From contig NZ_CP045504.1 of assembly GCF_013376455.1 (NCBI RefSeq), forward strand, positions 1,088,501 to 1,152,500: a DNA stretch of 64,000 bases, in the 5' to 3' direction. The notes below the pieces were generated by a model. The model made no database searches, had not been told where the DNA came from, and saw nothing but the letters and a program-made list of their open reading frames with translations. The translations under genes and the position numbers were made by a program. Positions 21,595 to 29,846 of this stretch are shown piece by piece. Numbering within the stretch: the stretch's first letter is position 1; each line of letters opens with the position of its first letter. Source of the stretch: Desulfolutivibrio sulfodismutans DSM 3696 (GTDB lineage: Bacteria > Desulfobacterota > Desulfovibrionia > Desulfovibrionales > Desulfovibrionaceae).

Positions 21595-23688
21595 TCAGTT
21601 TCCGGATTCGACGGCCGCGCGCAGAAGCCCGGGCACGTCGAGTATGAGGGCCATGGTCCCGTCGCCCTTGATGGTCGCGCCGGACAGCCCTTCCACATCG
21701 CGGTAGATGCGCCCCAGACTTTTGATGACCGTTTGGTGTTCGCCGATGACCCGGTCCACCACAAGTCCCACCCGGGAACCCTCGACGCTGGAAACCACTA
21801 CCTGTTCCACGTCGGGGGGACAGCCGTCAATACCGAAGAAATCCCGCAGCCGGATGTAGGGAACGATCTCCCCGCGCAGGTTGATGATCTTGTCGCCCTC
21901 CCCGGCCTCGTCGCGCGGCAGGTCGACGCATTCCTCCACAAGCGACAGGGGGGCCACGTAGAACTCCCGGCCCGTCTGGATCTGGAGTCCGTCGATGATG
22001 GCCAGGGTCAGGGGCAGGCGCACGGTGATGGTCGTCCCCTGGCCGGGAACGCTGTCGATCTCCACGGCCCCGCGCAGGGATTCAATGGCCCGTTTGACCA
22101 CGTCCATGCCCACGCCCCGGCCGGAGACGTTGGTTATGGCCTTGGCCGTGGAAAATCCCGGCAGAAAAATGAGATTGAACAAATCCTTGTCGCAAAGTTC
22201 AGCCTCCGGGGGCAACACCCCGCGCTCCACGGCCTTGGCCCGGATGGCCCGGGCGTCGAGCCCCCGGCCGTCGTCGGTGATGCGGATGACCACGGAGCCG
22301 CCGGAATGCTCGGCCGACAAAAACACCGTCCCCCGGGGAGGCTTGCCGCTTGCCCGGCGCTCGTCGGGGCGCTCCACGCCGTGGTCGATGCTGTTGCGCA
22401 AAAGATGCACCAGGGGATCGCCCAGGCGTTCGATGACCGTTTTGTCCAGTTCGGTCTCTTCGCCCGAGGTGACCAGATCGATCTCTTTGCCGAGTTCGGC
22501 CGAGAGGTCGCGCACCAGACGGCGGAACCGGCTGAAGGTGGAGCCGATGGGCAACATGCGGATGCCAAGCGTGGAGTCGCGCAGGTCGTCGCTCAACCGT
22601 TCGAGATGCTCGGACAGGGCCTTGAGGGTGGGGTCGTTGCCCGCAAGGGCTTCCTGTTTGATCTGGGACTGGACGATGACCAGCTCTCCCACCAGATCTA
22701 CCAGGTCGTCGAGCTTTTCGGCGGCCACCCGGATGCTCGACGCCGATTCCGCCGCCGGTTCCCGGGCCTTGCGGATCTCGCGCACGGCCTCCTGCTCCAC
22801 CAGGGCGGCCTCGATCTTGGACTTGGCCACCAGCCCGGAATCGGCCAGCACGGTTCCCAGCCGCTTCTGGGCGGCCAGGGCCTGGGCCAGATCATCCGGG
22901 GTCAAATCCCCGCGTTCGACCAGGATCTCCCCGAGTTTTTTATACACCCCGGCATCGGATAGGGCCTCGCCGTTGTCGATCTGGTCGATGGCCAGTTCGC
23001 AGTCGTCCTCGACGAATGCGAACACGTCCTGGATCTGCGAATAGCTCTTGCGCGCCCCCAAGATGATATCCCACCAGACATGGCAGACCTCGGGATCCAT
23101 GTCTTCCAGGCAGGGGACTTCCTCGGCGTGCAGATAGCGGCGCATGTCGCCAAGCTCGGCCAGATCCTCAAGAAAATGGAGCGGATTGTTGCCCGTGGCA
23201 TAGAAACCGGGCCCGGGCTTGAAGCGGATGCGGTAGGTGGCCATGCCGCGCACGGTCTCCGGCATCACGGCCGGGGCTTCGGCCTGGACCGGAGCGGCCG
23301 GGGAAAACCGGCGCAGCCCGTCCAAAATCCCCTGTCCTTGCAGGGCGATGGCGGGGTCTGGCCCGTCTGCCGTGTCGGCAGCTTCCAAAAGCAGCTTGAT
23401 GTGGTCCCGGGCCGCCAGGGTCAGGTCCAGGAGGGTCTTGGAGACCGGAAGCAGGCCGTTGCGCACCTTGTCGAAAACGGTCTCCACCTCGTGGGTGAAG
23501 GCCGCGATGTCTTCGAAGCCGAACATCGCCCCGGAGCCTTTGATGGTGTGCATGGCCCGAAAGACGCGGTTGATGAGGTCCTGGTCTTCCGGCTGGTCCT
23601 CAAGGGCCAACAGCGAGGCCTCAAGCTCTCCCAAGAGCTCGCCTGCCTCTTCCCGAAAGGCCATGCGGTGCATGTCGTCCTGGGACAT
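21595..23688 (-). CDS. cheA: Chemotaxis histidine kinase CheA with extra inserted module
   Basis: The 697-aa kinase has an HPt domain with phospho-accepting His47 in AMHTIKGSGAMFGF and a dimerisation segment (LDDLVDLVGELVIVQSQI). The HATPase has N-box HLLRNSIDHGVE, ITDDGRGLD and GRGVGMDVVK, and a CheW-like C-terminal domain follows. Between HPt and dimerisation there is no ordinary P2 CheY-binding domain. Instead there is about 100 residues resembling the Geobacter-type CheA insert, then a repeat KLGEILVERGDLTPDDL / RLGTVLADSGLVAKSKIE that looks like the N-terminal domain of type II secretion ATPases. The kinase motifs are intact. Confidence 0.95.
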   Translation of the reverse strand: MSQDDMHRMAFREEAGELLGELEASLLALEDQPEDQDLINRVFRAMHTIKGSGAMFGFEDIAAFTHEVETVFDKVRNGLLPVSKTLLDLTLAARDHIKLLLEAADTADGPDPAIALQGQGILDGLRRFSPAAPVQAEAPAVMPETVRGMATYRIRFKPGPGFYATGNNPLHFLEDLAELGDMRRYLHAEEVPCLEDMDPEVCHVWWDIILGARKSYSQIQDVFAFVEDDCELAIDQIDNGEALSDAGVYKKLGEILVERGDLTPDDLAQALAAQKRLGTVLADSGLVAKSKIEAALVEQEAVREIRKAREPAAESASSIRVAAEKLDDLVDLVGELVIVQSQIKQEALAGNDPTLKALSEHLERLSDDLRDSTLGIRMLPIGSTFSRFRRLVRDLSAELGKEIDLVTSGEETELDKTVIERLGDPLVHLLRNSIDHGVERPDERRASGKPPRGTVFLSAEHSGGSVVIRITDDGRGLDARAIRAKAVERGVLPPEAELCDKDLFNLIFLPGFSTAKAITNVSGRGVGMDVVKRAIESLRGAVEIDSVPGQGTTITVRLPLTLAIIDGLQIQTGREFYVAPLSLVEECVDLPRDEAGEGDKIINLRGEIVPYIRLRDFFGIDGCPPDVEQVVVSSVEGSRVGLVVDRVIGEHQTVIKSLGRIYRDVEGLSGATIKGDGTMALILDVPGLLRAAVESGN

Positions 23689-23733
23689 GTGGCGTCCTTG
23701 TCGCCGGGGAGAACGCGCCCAGCCTGGCTGCGG

Positions 23734-24096
23734 TTACCGGAGCACCTTTTTGACCACGGCCAGAAGTTGCTCGGGGGTAAACGGCTTGACGATCCATCCC
23801 GTGGCCCCTGCCGACTTGCCTTCCTGCTTCTTGGTCGCCTGGGACTCGGTGGTGAGCATGACGATGGGAATGAATTTGTACGCCGCCTGGGCCCGGATGT
23901 TTTTTATCAGTTCGATGCCGTCCATATTGGGCATGTTCAGGTCGGTGATGACCATGTTCACGGTCCCCTTGAGCTTGCCCAGGGCGTCTTTGCCGTCGGA
24001 TGCCTCAATGACCGAATATCCCTCTTTTTTGAGGGTGAATCCGACCATCTGCCGCACACTCGCCGAATCGTCAACGGTCATGATCGTCTTGGTCAT
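23734..24096 (-). CDS. cheY: CheY-like single-domain response regulator
   Basis: The 120-aa protein is a bare receiver domain: acidic pair D9/D10, phospho-acceptor D52 in ITDLNMPNMDG, Thr in VMLTTESQ and Lys in GWIVKPFTPEQ. No output domain is attached, so it should act as a diffusible CheY for the adjacent CheA. The start ATG at 24096 lies inside the 3' end of the STAS gene (26-nt overlap), so the two are translationally coupled. Residues upstream in frame lack similarity. Confidence 0.94.
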   Translation of the reverse strand: MTKTIMTVDDSASVRQMVGFTLKKEGYSVIEASDGKDALGKLKGTVNMVITDLNMPNMDGIELIKNIRAQAAYKFIPIVMLTTESQATKKQEGKSAGATGWIVKPFTPEQLLAVVKKVLR

Positions 24097-24424
24097 GCCT
24101 CTCCTCGTCTTTCCAAAATTCAGCAAACAGGCCGTTTTCCATAAAACCCGACACCCTGGCGGCCTGGCGTGCGGCGTCGGACAACGGACCAACCCTCTGT
24201 ATCCGCTTGGCGTCCCGGGCGGCGCTCATGCAGGCTGCATGCACCACTTCGAAAAGGCTGGCGTCCACGGCCTCGACCCCGGCCACGTCCAGATACGCCA
24301 CATCCGTCGCCGCCAAAAGGTCCAGAAGCTCCCGGCGAAGCGCCGCAGCATGTTCCACGGTCCACGCGCCCGTAAGACGTAACGTGGCGTCGCTCTCGCC
24401 CCGAAGCACTTCGTGCAGCCCCAT
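24071..24424 (-). CDS. STAS-domain protein in the chemotaxis operon
   Basis: The 117-aa product is a single STAS domain of the anti-sigma-factor-antagonist type: DATLRLTGAWTVEHAAALRRELLDLL, then VAYLDVAGVEAVDASLFEVVHAA. Ser56 sits in D-A-S, where SpoIIAA-like proteins are phosphorylated. GGGGG upstream of the ATG at 24424 supports this start. In chemotaxis operons of deltaproteobacteria such proteins often lie beside cheY and cheA and may accept phosphate or scaffold the array; no partner kinase of the SpoIIAB type is nearby, so its job is open. The C-terminus is charged. Confidence 0.85.
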   Translation of the reverse strand: MGLHEVLRGESDATLRLTGAWTVEHAAALRRELLDLLAATDVAYLDVAGVEAVDASLFEVVHAACMSAARDAKRIQRVGPLSDAARQAARVSGFMENGLFAEFWKDEERHDQDDHDR

Positions 24425-24536
24425 GGCGCCCCCTTGATGACCGGCTGCCGCATGCGGCATGATATCCCGCTGCGACGTCGCTCTCTTTCCTATCCCAGCC
24501 GCACGGACCCGGCAAGAACGATACGGACGCCCTGAA

Positions 24537-26372
24537 TCAGAAAAGCTCCACGTTGTCCCCGAGACCATCGGGGTCCGGGGCGGCTTTTACCCGGTCGTCC
24601 TTTTTTTCCGCCATGCCCGACATGCCGAACACGGACTCATGTACGTCCCGTTCGGCCTCCATGGTATATCGGCCAAAGAGTTCACGCAGCCGGTCGGGAC
24701 GCCTGACATCGCTTTCCACCGGCACGATCTGCTTGGACAGGGCGCGGAAGACGTCCAGATCCAGCCGCACCGACGCCAGGCGATCCCCCACCTCTTCGTG
24801 GAAATGCACGCCGGAGGCCAACCCCTGCACGGCCTCGCCCAACTCCGCGCTTTTCTCGCCGATTTCGGCGAACATGGCCGTCCTTTTCCGGTTCATGTCC
24901 CCGATTTGTCCCAAGAGTCCATCCAAATGCGCCGAGACTTCGTCCACCCGGGAGACATCGTAGGAGACGTTGGCGTTGTCCTGCAAAATATTTGACGATT
25001 TGGCCACGTCCCGCAGGATGCGCGACACCTCGTCGGTCTGCTGCCGGGCCTCCACGGACAACCCCTGGATGGCCGAGGCCAGCACCCCGAGGGCGGCGCC
25101 CTGTTCGCCGGTATGGGCGGCCTTGATGCTGGCGTTTATGGCGATAAGCTCGATCTCCGAACCCACGTCCTCGATCTTGCCTACATACCCGCTCATTTCG
25201 GAAATCGTCCCGGCCACGGAGGTCATGATTCCGGCCAGTTCCTCGCCCTTGGCGGCGAATCCCCGCAGCGCGTCCTTGACCTGGGCCACGTCCTGCTCCA
25301 CACGGCTCAGGTCCGCTCCGCTGCGGTCGTCGCCCGCCACCCCCAGGATTTCGCTGCCGATGGACATGATGCTTCCGGCGATGTCACGCAGATTCTCGAC
25401 CAGCGTCTCCACGGCATTCACGAACCGCTCACGGGCATTGCCCAGTTGGGAACACTGCAAATCCAGGACGTCCCCGATCCAGGCCACGACCTCCCGGTCC
25501 TCGTCCCCGAATCCGTCGCGCGCCGCGCCCGGTGAGTGGTCGGCGACTCTCGTCGCCACCACCTGGTCCACATCGCCCATGGCCTGTTCCACATGCTCCA
25601 CCTGTTGCCGGACGATATCGTGAAACTGCATGGACAACACCGCACTGGAGACGTTTTCGGTGACGGTCCTGGTCTTGTCCGAAATGGTCTCGGACAAGGC
25701 GGCGGAAGCGGCGGCCAGCCGCGAAAGGGTTTCGATATTCTCATGCAATCCGCCGAAAATGACCGAGGAACACCGCTCCTGGCTGTCTACGACGGACCTG
25801 GTCTTGACCTCGGCCTCTTCCACCAGTCCGCGCAACGCCCGATTGCGCTCGTTTATCTGGGAGGCATAGCCGATGATGGTGGCGGCCAGCTTTTCCACGT
25901 CGTCGGACAGGGTGCTGAACCCCAACCCATGGGCCCCCAGGCGGGCGCTTTCGATGCGTGTGGAGATGCCCAGCATGGACAGCCGCTTCACGATCCTGCC
26001 AAACTCGCTGGAAATCTTCTCCAGATCGGCCACAATGCTGCGGACGGAGGTCAACTCCTCCAGGCTCTCCCGGCTGTTCCCCATCTCGCACACGCCGGTC
26101 ATCTGTTCGAGTTCCGTGGAGAGGTTGCCCAACACCTCGTCCATGGATTCGCCCGAGGTCGTCGCGGCCAAAGCGGCGGCACGCTCCGCGAGTTCTTCGG
26201 ATTTGGAGCGTAGATTGTGCAGGCGTTCGCCCAGGGAAAGAAAATCGCGTTCCCTGGCGGCGACCACGCCGCCAAGCGAACGCCCGGCGGCGTGCATGAG
26301 GCTGCGGCACTCACGAAAAAAACCGCTTGGTGCGGGAAGGGAGGCGCCGGATTCCTTTTCTTCGATGTCCAT
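24537..26372 (-). CDS. Soluble chemoreceptor-like protein with two receptor-tip segments and a CheZ-like motif
   Basis: The 611-aa protein is mostly coiled coil with no membrane segment or signal peptide. It has two stretches resembling the hairpin tip of methyl-accepting proteins: LGISTRIESARLGAHGLGF at about 134-152 and AINASIKAAHTGEQGAALG at about 411-429. Between them QFHDIVRQQVEHV (from 249) matches the CheZ phosphatase pattern D-x-x-x-Q (D252, Q256). A related HFHEEVGDRLASV lies near 523. It is the first gene of the operon ahead of STAS-cheY-cheA-cheW-cheR-cheB. ATG 26372 is preferred to an upstream GTG at 26447. Role as a cytoplasmic receptor and/or CheY phosphatase is inferred. Confidence 0.75.
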   Translation of the reverse strand: MDIEEKESGASLPAPSGFFRECRSLMHAAGRSLGGVVAARERDFLSLGERLHNLRSKSEELAERAAALAATTSGESMDEVLGNLSTELEQMTGVCEMGNSRESLEELTSVRSIVADLEKISSEFGRIVKRLSMLGISTRIESARLGAHGLGFSTLSDDVEKLAATIIGYASQINERNRALRGLVEEAEVKTRSVVDSQERCSSVIFGGLHENIETLSRLAAASAALSETISDKTRTVTENVSSAVLSMQFHDIVRQQVEHVEQAMGDVDQVVATRVADHSPGAARDGFGDEDREVVAWIGDVLDLQCSQLGNARERFVNAVETLVENLRDIAGSIMSIGSEILGVAGDDRSGADLSRVEQDVAQVKDALRGFAAKGEELAGIMTSVAGTISEMSGYVGKIEDVGSEIELIAINASIKAAHTGEQGAALGVLASAIQGLSVEARQQTDEVSRILRDVAKSSNILQDNANVSYDVSRVDEVSAHLDGLLGQIGDMNRKRTAMFAEIGEKSAELGEAVQGLASGVHFHEEVGDRLASVRLDLDVFRALSKQIVPVESDVRRPDRLRELFGRYTMEAERDVHESVFGMSGMAEKKDDRVKAAPDPDGLGDNVELF

Positions 26373-26543
26373 AAGCTTCCGGGATCGCCCGGGAGGCGAA
26401 CCGCCCGATTCCGTGATCAGGGCAAGGCAGGGATCGCAAAACCGCACAACGCCACAGCCATGGCCACCCTGTTTTCAGGTCGCTACGCGACAGGGCGGTC
26501 ACTTCCGTTATCAACCCGGCGCGTGGAAAGAGTCAAGGCAGGA

Positions 26544-27122
26544 TCACTTCTTACGCAACATTTTCCTGATCCAGAAAATGAGGACCACCAGGGCGATGAC
26601 CCCGAAGATGATGAGTTCGACGTTATGCACCTCTTTAAGAACGCTTTCGAGCACGTTTTCCAGAAGATCTCCGAAAAGGTAGCCAATGCAACCAAAGGCC
26701 ACGGCCCAGACAAACGCGCCGATGGCATTGAGCACAAAGAACTTTTTGGCGGAAATGTCCGTGGTGCCGAGGATAAAGGGGGTCAGGTTGCGCAGGCCGT
26801 AAAAAAACCGAAACGTCAGGATGAGCACCTCGTGGTACCGCTCAAGGAGCTTGTGCACCCGGGCGGCCCGCTCCTGCCATTTCTCCCGGCGCCTGAGGAA
26901 CCGGTTGCCGAAATACCGGCCGACGAAAAAGGCCGTTTGGTCGCCGGCCAGGGATCCCACAAAGGCCGTCAGGATGATCCCGTGCAGGGACAGGCCGAAA
27001 TTGCCGGTCTGCACCGCGAACCCGGCCAGAAGCAGGATGGTCTCCCCTTCGAGAAACGTGCCGATGAAAAGGGCCAGATACCCGTAGTTTCGGATGACTT
27101 CCTGCAAAAACTCAAGTGACAT
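26544..27122 (-). CDS. DedA-family membrane protein
   Basis: The 192-aa integral membrane protein has the DedA/VTT pattern: a re-entrant-like start YGYLALFIGTFLEGETILLLAGF with the conserved Glu residues, GSLAGDQTAFFVGRYFG, RFFYGLRNLTPFILG with the conserved Arg, and a final hydrophobic helix (170-187) with basic tail. Some DedA proteins recycle undecaprenyl phosphate or maintain proton-motive force; the substrate of this one cannot be read. It is monocistronic on the minus strand and divergent from the small-protein genes. Confidence 0.9.
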   Translation of the reverse strand: MSLEFLQEVIRNYGYLALFIGTFLEGETILLLAGFAVQTGNFGLSLHGIILTAFVGSLAGDQTAFFVGRYFGNRFLRRREKWQERAARVHKLLERYHEVLILTFRFFYGLRNLTPFILGTTDISAKKFFVLNAIGAFVWAVAFGCIGYLFGDLLENVLESVLKEVHNVELIIFGVIALVVLIFWIRKMLRKK

Positions 27123-27448
27123 AGAGTGGTTACGCTCCAAGCGTCGTCGGATGGCGGGAATGTCGAATCCCACCGGGTCGATTAAGCCCTTCGCGGGCGC
27201 ATGTCCACCGCGCCGTGATGACAAAACGGCAGCAAAACGATGGCGCCCTCCGATGGCGCCATGATTCGCCGACAAAAAGAAGGAACTGGTTGCGCCGGGA
27301 TTCATCCTTTGGCACACTTACAACGTCGACTGTCTCATCCCGGCCGCCCCCCCCGCGCACCGTCGGCGCGGGCCACAGGCGGCGACCCGGCGCGGGCTCC
27401 GCGCCGGGCGCGAAAGAACCCGGCAGTCTTTTTCGGAACGACAACGGT
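27123..27448. other. Divergent intergenic region with hairpin
   Basis: This 326-nt gap separates the minus-strand dedA from plus-strand small membrane protein genes and must hold both promoters. An 8-bp perfect inverted repeat, ATGGCGCC (27240-27247) and GGCGCCAT (27255-27262), with a 7-nt loop is the only clear structure. No coding frame is convincing. Confidence 0.45.
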
Positions 27449-27592
27449 ATGGACAACTGGTTTGGCCCGCTTGTTTTTGGGATCGCGTTTACGGTGTTCG
27501 CGCTCTTGCTCTTTTGGATTCGCTTTCGTATTGAACGGAAAGACGATGACCGATCACAACGAAAACGGCGCAACGACCGTGATCCACAGTAA
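27449..27592 (+). CDS. Small membrane protein, 47 aa
   Basis: The reading frame encodes MDNWFGPLVFGIAFTVFALL, one hydrophobic helix, then a strongly basic and charged tail ending RKRRNDRDPQ, so a single-pass inner-membrane protein with a cytoplasmic tail is likely. The ribosome site is weak (GGAAC). It has no recognisable family. It is followed 54 nt later by another small membrane protein gene and is probably cotranscribed with it. Confidence 0.5.
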   Translation: MDNWFGPLVFGIAFTVFALLLFWIRFRIERKDDDRSQRKRRNDRDPQ

Positions 27593-27646
27593 GGCTGCCG
27601 CTGTGCATCCCGGCCGGTCCTGGCGCGACACCTACGCGGCTCGCCC

Positions 27647-27946
27647 ATGATTCCGTATGATGACCTCCACTACATCCTGGGTCTTTTTCTCATCATTTAC
27701 CTTTTTTACTATGCCTTTTTCGTCAACCGGCACCGTTTTCTGATCAAATACGATGATGAAGACTACATTCGCTATGAACGCATGACGCTTCGCGAAAAGT
27801 CGCACATGACCGACGAGGAAATCGACGATTTCCTGCGCGAACGCAGGCGTTGCAAGGACAGGTACCACGTCTACAACATGATTTTTTTCCTGATGTTCGT
27901 GGCCGGATTTTTCGTCTTCGTCAAACTGCTTGTCCAAAAAACCTGA
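27647..27946 (+). CDS. Small two-helix membrane protein, 99 aa
   Basis: The protein has a membrane segment near the N-terminus (about 8-25, ILGLFLIIYLFYYAFF), a charged central stretch (YDDEDYIRYERM..., EEIDDFLRERRRCKDR) and a second membrane segment (about 77-94). Both ends are predicted on the same side of the membrane. No known domain was recognised. It ends 20 nt before the secreted protease gene, so the two are probably cotranscribed and may be functionally linked. Confidence 0.7.
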   Translation: MIPYDDLHYILGLFLIIYLFYYAFFVNRHRFLIKYDDEDYIRYERMTLREKSHMTDEEIDDFLRERRRCKDRYHVYNMIFFLMFVAGFFVFVKLLVQKT

Positions 27947-27966
27947 CAGACCCATGGGGGGCTCAC

Positions 27967-29238
27967 ATGCCTGGTTCCCGGTTTGCGCTTCGCCACGTCA
28001 TATCCGTCTGCGGCCTGTTCATGGCGCTTCTCTTGCACACCCCGGCCGGATCCCAAGATCTTGAACCGATGCTTCTCGTTCCCGCCATCGCCGGGTCGTT
28101 GTACCGCGACAGCGACGGCGACGGGCTCCCGGACGTTTGGGAAAGACAGGGCTACACCGAAAACGGCGTTTTCGTGGACCTTCCGACCATGGGGGCCGAT
28201 CCGCAGCATAAGGATCTCTTTGTGTGGATGGACTACATGGTCCGCCCCGACAGCGTGAGCCTCGCCCCGTCCCAGACGGTCATCGACCGCATCAAGGCGG
28301 TATTCGCCAACGCCCCGGTGCAAAACCCGGACGGAACCACTGGCATAAACATCCATCCGGTCCTGGGCAGCCAGGTGACCTATGTGGAAACCCTGGGCGA
28401 AGCGGGGGATTACACCAAGGTCTGGCTGCAATTCGACTCTCTGAAAAACGATTTCTTCAACCCGGCCTACGCCAAGGCCTTCCGGTACATGATCTGGGCC
28501 AACTCCTACAACCAGGGCACGTCCAGCGGCCTGGCCCGGGACATCCCGGCCGTGAATTTCCTGGTCACCCTGGGCGAATGGGGCGCCCCCGGAGGCACGG
28601 ACTGGGAAAAACAGGGCACCTTCATCCACGAACTGGGACACTGTCTGGGGCTGACCCACGGCGGCACGGACCACGACAACTACAAACCCAATTACCTCAG
28701 CATCATGAGCTATTTTTTCCAGACATCCGGATTGTACATCGACGGCCACTGGGGTGATGCAGGTTATCCCCTGCATTTCGACTATCAGCGGATGAACACG
28801 CCGAGTCTCGACGAAAACCACCTGAATGAAAGCCTCGGCATGACTGGCGCCGCCGACCTCTCGCACTACGGCTCCCTTTATTATTATTTCGACAGCACAT
28901 GGAAAGAGGCGTTTGCGGCGAATGCGGCGGGGCAGATCGACTGGAATAAAAACGGCGTCATCGAGGCTGATGTGGCGGCGGACATCAACGCCAGCGGCGG
29001 CCGTTCCGTTCTCAGCGCCCAAAACAACTGGCCCAACATCAACTATGACGCCGACGGCCAGATCGGCCCCAACAGCGCCGCCGCCGTGACCAAAGCCCGT
29101 CGGAAGGCCATCCCCGACGAGTTGCGCCACGAACTCGACAACGAGACAAACGAACGCCTCAAGCGGCTCCGCCAGGAATTGACCCCGCCGCCGTCCGGGG
29201 CCGATTCCCTGCCTGCAGGCGACGCCACGACCCGCTAA
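27967..29238 (+). CDS. Secreted metzincin-type zinc metalloprotease
   Basis: The 423-aa protein has a signal peptide (about 1-29) followed by a calcium-binding-like loop DSDGDGLPDVWE (48-59). The extended zinc motif HELGHCLGLTH at 221-231 (His221, His225, His231, Glu222) is followed by SIMSY with Met247 as the Met-turn. Together these define a metzincin-type peptidase. The C-terminal part has a second possible Ca loop (DWNKNGVIEAD, about 323-333), DADGQIG, and a charged, Pro-rich tail. GGGGGG precedes the ATG at 27967. Substrate is unknown; resemblance is to secreted M10/M43-like enzymes, not to any specific named protease. Confidence 0.82.
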   Translation: MPGSRFALRHVISVCGLFMALLLHTPAGSQDLEPMLLVPAIAGSLYRDSDGDGLPDVWERQGYTENGVFVDLPTMGADPQHKDLFVWMDYMVRPDSVSLAPSQTVIDRIKAVFANAPVQNPDGTTGINIHPVLGSQVTYVETLGEAGDYTKVWLQFDSLKNDFFNPAYAKAFRYMIWANSYNQGTSSGLARDIPAVNFLVTLGEWGAPGGTDWEKQGTFIHELGHCLGLTHGGTDHDNYKPNYLSIMSYFFQTSGLYIDGHWGDAGYPLHFDYQRMNTPSLDENHLNESLGMTGAADLSHYGSLYYYFDSTWKEAFAANAAGQIDWNKNGVIEADVAADINASGGRSVLSAQNNWPNINYDADGQIGPNSAAAVTKARRKAIPDELRHELDNETNERLKRLRQELTPPPSGADSLPAGDATTR

Positions 29239-29369
29239 CGGGAGGCGGCGACCGCCGGGTCTTCCGTGCCGGGAACCGCCCGCCGCTTGTCTCCGGTTCC
29301 GATAACGGATAAGGGCCGGATTCCAAACCCGCGCGAGGATAAAAGGAACGCAGAGCTTTCAACCCAGCC

Positions 29370-29846
29370 ATGGAAATCGTCGTCGGCATTTCGGACATGC
29401 GGATCACCAACCGCCCAAACCAGATCCTGGTCACCCATTCCCTGGGTTCCTGTCTGGGACTCATGGTTTTTGACCCCTCCTCCGGCGTGGGCGGCCTCAT
29501 CCATTGCCTGCTCCCCGTGGCCCGGGAGGCCCGCGAGGGAAAAACCCTCAATCCCTGCATGTACGTCAACACCGGCGTACCGCACATGATCAAATCCATG
29601 TTCGCCAAGGGGGCCAAACGGGAGCGGCTGGTCATCAAGGCCGCAGGCTGCGGCCGGATGATGAACGTCTCCAACTCCTTCGATACCGGTGCGGCCAACC
29701 TCGCCGCATTGCAGAAACTCCTGGACCACAACCATCTTCGCCTGTCCGGTTCCGACGTGGGCGGCTCCATCCCCAGGACGGTTCGCTTCCACATTGATTC
29801 CGGGCGCGTGGTGATCAGTTCCTGCGGGAAAAGCTGGGAAATATGA
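29370..29846 (+). CDS. cheD: Chemoreceptor glutamine deamidase CheD
   Basis: CheD converts receptor glutamines to glutamates and can interact with CheC. The 158-aa protein has the catalytic Cys28 in HSLGSCLGLMVFDP, His45 in GLIHCLLPVA, and the later VIKAAGCGRMM and LSGSDVGGSIPRTVRF segments typical of the family. Its stop overlaps the start of the HDOD gene (ATGA at 29843-29846). It lies away from the cheA operon, on the other strand. No cheC is in the window. Confidence 0.92.
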   Translation: MEIVVGISDMRITNRPNQILVTHSLGSCLGLMVFDPSSGVGGLIHCLLPVAREAREGKTLNPCMYVNTGVPHMIKSMFAKGAKRERLVIKAAGCGRMMNVSNSFDTGAANLAALQKLLDHNHLRLSGSDVGGSIPRTVRFHIDSGRVVISSCGKSWEI

